Below, piece by piece: positions 63,031 through 64,000 of a DNA stretch of 64,000 bases. Each line of letters begins with the position of its first letter. Position 1 is the stretch's first letter. This stretch comes from Corynebacterium confusum (GTDB lineage Bacteria; Actinomycetota; Actinomycetes; Mycobacteriales; Mycobacteriaceae), in NCBI RefSeq assembly GCF_030408715.1, contig NZ_CP047202.1:832294-896293 (forward strand), given 5' to 3'. The position numbers and the translations under genes were made by a program. The notes beneath the pieces were generated by a model. The model ran no database searches and had not been told where the DNA came from. It saw only the letters and a list, made by a program, of their open reading frames with translations.

Positions 63031-63513
63031 TTGAGAGCAGGTAGTTCGCTGAGTGAAGTTCAGCGTGAGCAGTTAGTGGAGCTTTTCGAGCAGGGAATGG
63101 GTTGCCGAGCCGCTGCTCGTGTTGTCGGTGTCTCGAGAGACGCAACGCGTAGACTTTATCGCCGTTTCCAACTGCGTGGCAGACTATGTCTCGTGGAGAA
63201 ACCAAACAAGCAGCACTACTCCTTCGAGGCGAAGAAGGAGGTTGTAGAACGTCATCTTGCGGGTGAGTCGATGATGGATCTTGCCCGAGAGTTCAATCTT
63301 TCATCCGACCACCTCGTCAAGGACTGGGTGGCTAAGTGGCGCAGAGGCGGCGACGAGGCTCTGCGCCCGAAGCCGAAGGGCAGGCCCAAAGGATCGGCTG
63401 CGCCGAAACGCCTCACGGAAGAGGAAAAGCTTCGCCGCCAGGTTGAGCGGCTGGAAGCGGAAAACGCCTACTTAAAAAAATTGCGAGACTTGAGGAACCA
63501 GGGACACGCCTGA
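63031..63513 (+). CDS. IS3-family transposase OrfA
   Basis: A 160-residue DNA-binding subunit. It has two helix-turn-helix units (GMGCRAAARVVGVSRDATRR near residue 30 and MMDLAREFNLSSDHLVKDWV near residue 85), a basic linker and a C-terminal leucine-zipper helix LRRQVERLEAENAYLKKL. That is the plan of IS3/IS150 OrfA. The start is TTG 63031, and the ribosome site is inside the right arm of the upstream inverted repeat. The A7 run (63474-63480) near the end would allow -1 frameshifting into orfB, of which only the first codons remain. Confidence 0.85.
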   Translation: MRAGSSLSEVQREQLVELFEQGMGCRAAARVVGVSRDATRRLYRRFQLRGRLCLVEKPNKQHYSFEAKKEVVERHLAGESMMDLAREFNLSSDHLVKDWVAKWRRGGDEALRPKPKGRPKGSAAPKRLTEEEKLRRQVERLEAENAYLKKLRDLRNQGHA

Positions 63514-63540
63514 AAGCCCAGGCAATCGTCATCCTCGAGC

Positions 63541-64000
63541 GTGTCAAGTTGTTTGTGTGTGGGGCTGGGTTTATAGGTATTTGTCGAAGCGGTCGGGATA
63601 GGCCACGGCCATTTGGTTGATGGCTTGTTTCCAGCCGGAAACTCGGGCTCCTTCCATAAGTCTGCCGGCTGTTCTTGAGACTCGTTTGCCTTGCTTTGCT
63701 CTCTTGGCGGCTCGTTTGTCTTCAATGTTGCAGATCATCAACCACAGCGTCTTTAGTGCTGATTCATCGTTGGTGAACTGCACCCTGTTGCGAGTGGCTT
63801 TACGCAGCTCATTGTTAAAAGATTCAATGGAATTCGTTGTATAGATGACCTTTCTGGCTGCTGGTGGGAACTGCAGAAACGGGACAAACCGGCCCCAGGC
63901 GTCCTGCCAGACCTTGACTGAGCGGGGATACTTCTCACCCAGCTCGGAAGCCTCGAATTCGTCTAAGGCCGCCTTAGCTGTGGACTCGTCTGTAGCGGTG
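63541..64000 (-). mobile_element. IS256-family element, partial (continues beyond window)
   Basis: The end is placed at GTGTCAAGTT, 30 bases past the transposase stop. IS256-type elements often end in a sequence reading CTTGACAC on the other strand. It abuts the broken IS3 orfB, so it probably inserted there. Confidence 0.65.
63571..63999 (-). CDS. IS256/Mutator-family transposase, C-terminal part
   Basis: About 142 C-terminal residues are visible; the start lies outside the window. The segments ELGEKYPRSVKVWQDAWGRF, YTTNSIESFNNELRKATRNR and SGWKQAINQMAVAYPDRF are typical of Mutator-type transposases, where YTTNxIE includes the last catalytic Glu. The visible frame is open with no stop or frameshift, so this copy may be functional. 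Confidence 0.88.
   Translation of the reverse strand, partial: TATDESTAKAALDEFEASELGEKYPRSVKVWQDAWGRFVPFLQFPPAARKVIYTTNSIESFNNELRKATRNRVQFTNDESALKTLWLMICNIEDKRAAKRAKQGKRVSRTAGRLMEGARVSGWKQAINQMAVAYPDRFDKYL

Larger units (their letters stand above)
62967..63540 (+). mobile_element. Truncated IS3-family element
   Basis: The left end is placed at TGAACTGCTCCCCATTAG, which begins TG as IS3-type ends do; this edge is approximate. It contains an orfA-type gene, an A7 run that would be a frameshift site, and only the first ten or so codons of orfB (KAQAIVILE). It then stops at about 63540, where sequence belonging to an IS256-type element begins. With no complete orfB the copy is dead unless served in trans. 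Confidence 0.7.

Overview
The window is chromosomal DNA from a GC-rich actinobacterium, almost certainly a Corynebacterium. The gene order metG - tatD - rpf2 - ksgA - ispE - uup, then prs - glmU, then TetR - mfd - lysI - mazG-like - (lytic transglycosylase) - eno matches what I remember of the C. glutamicum chromosome. The proteins (Rpf2 with DUF348/G5/Rpf domains, MMPL exporter, LysI-type permease, GapB-type GAPDH) fit the same assignment. This rests on recognition and memory, not on an alignment.

Layout. 1-2.2 kb: the 3' end of a BCCT osmolyte transporter and a DUF222-HNH gene. 2.4-15 kb: housekeeping genes (metG, tatD, rpf2, ksgA, ispE, uup), an AztD-like zinc lipoprotein, an alpha/beta-hydrolase membrane protein and small genes. 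15-26.5 kb: envelope functions, namely an OatA-like acyltransferase, a HAD phosphatase, an enoyl-CoA hydratase-family protein, a SqdB/SqdX-like gene pair that would make a sulfoquinovosyl lipid, and a TetR/MMPL exporter operon with two operator-like palindromes over its promoter. 26-38.9 kb: patatin, a frameshifted small membrane gene, an AspT-type transporter, prfC, two SDR/FAH-type enzymes, two pth paralogues, nitronate monooxygenase, gapB, ppk2 and rplY. 39-44.3 kb: a broken YkvI-like transporter, an SDR lacking its catalytic lysine, prs, glmU and an MFS protein. 44.4-52.2 kb: a multicopper oxidase, a TRIC/UPF0126 protein, a serine uptake and deamination operon (transporter, sdaA, PAS-HTH regulator), a small-ORF/HTH pair and tRNA-Gln(TTG). 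52.4-62.9 kb: TetR-mfd, adhA, lysI, mazG-like, a lytic transglycosylase and eno. 63-64 kb: a truncated IS3-type element abutted by an IS256-type transposase that leaves the window.

Whole-window themes. About twenty genes have a TANNNT -10 hexamer ending only 6-11 bases before the start codon and no clear Shine-Dalgarno, which is the leaderless architecture known to be common in Corynebacterium. Another group (HAD gene, gapB, rplY, glmU, adhA, the serine operon, the SDR at 39.6 kb) has a clear ribosome site and a longer leader. No CRISPR array, rRNA or prophage was seen. The most unusual content is the putative sulfolipid pair at 19.4-21.7 kb, the paired operators at 25.3 kb, the divergent promoters with overlapping -10 boxes at 26.52 kb, and the hairpin that covers the transposase ribosome site just downstream of eno.
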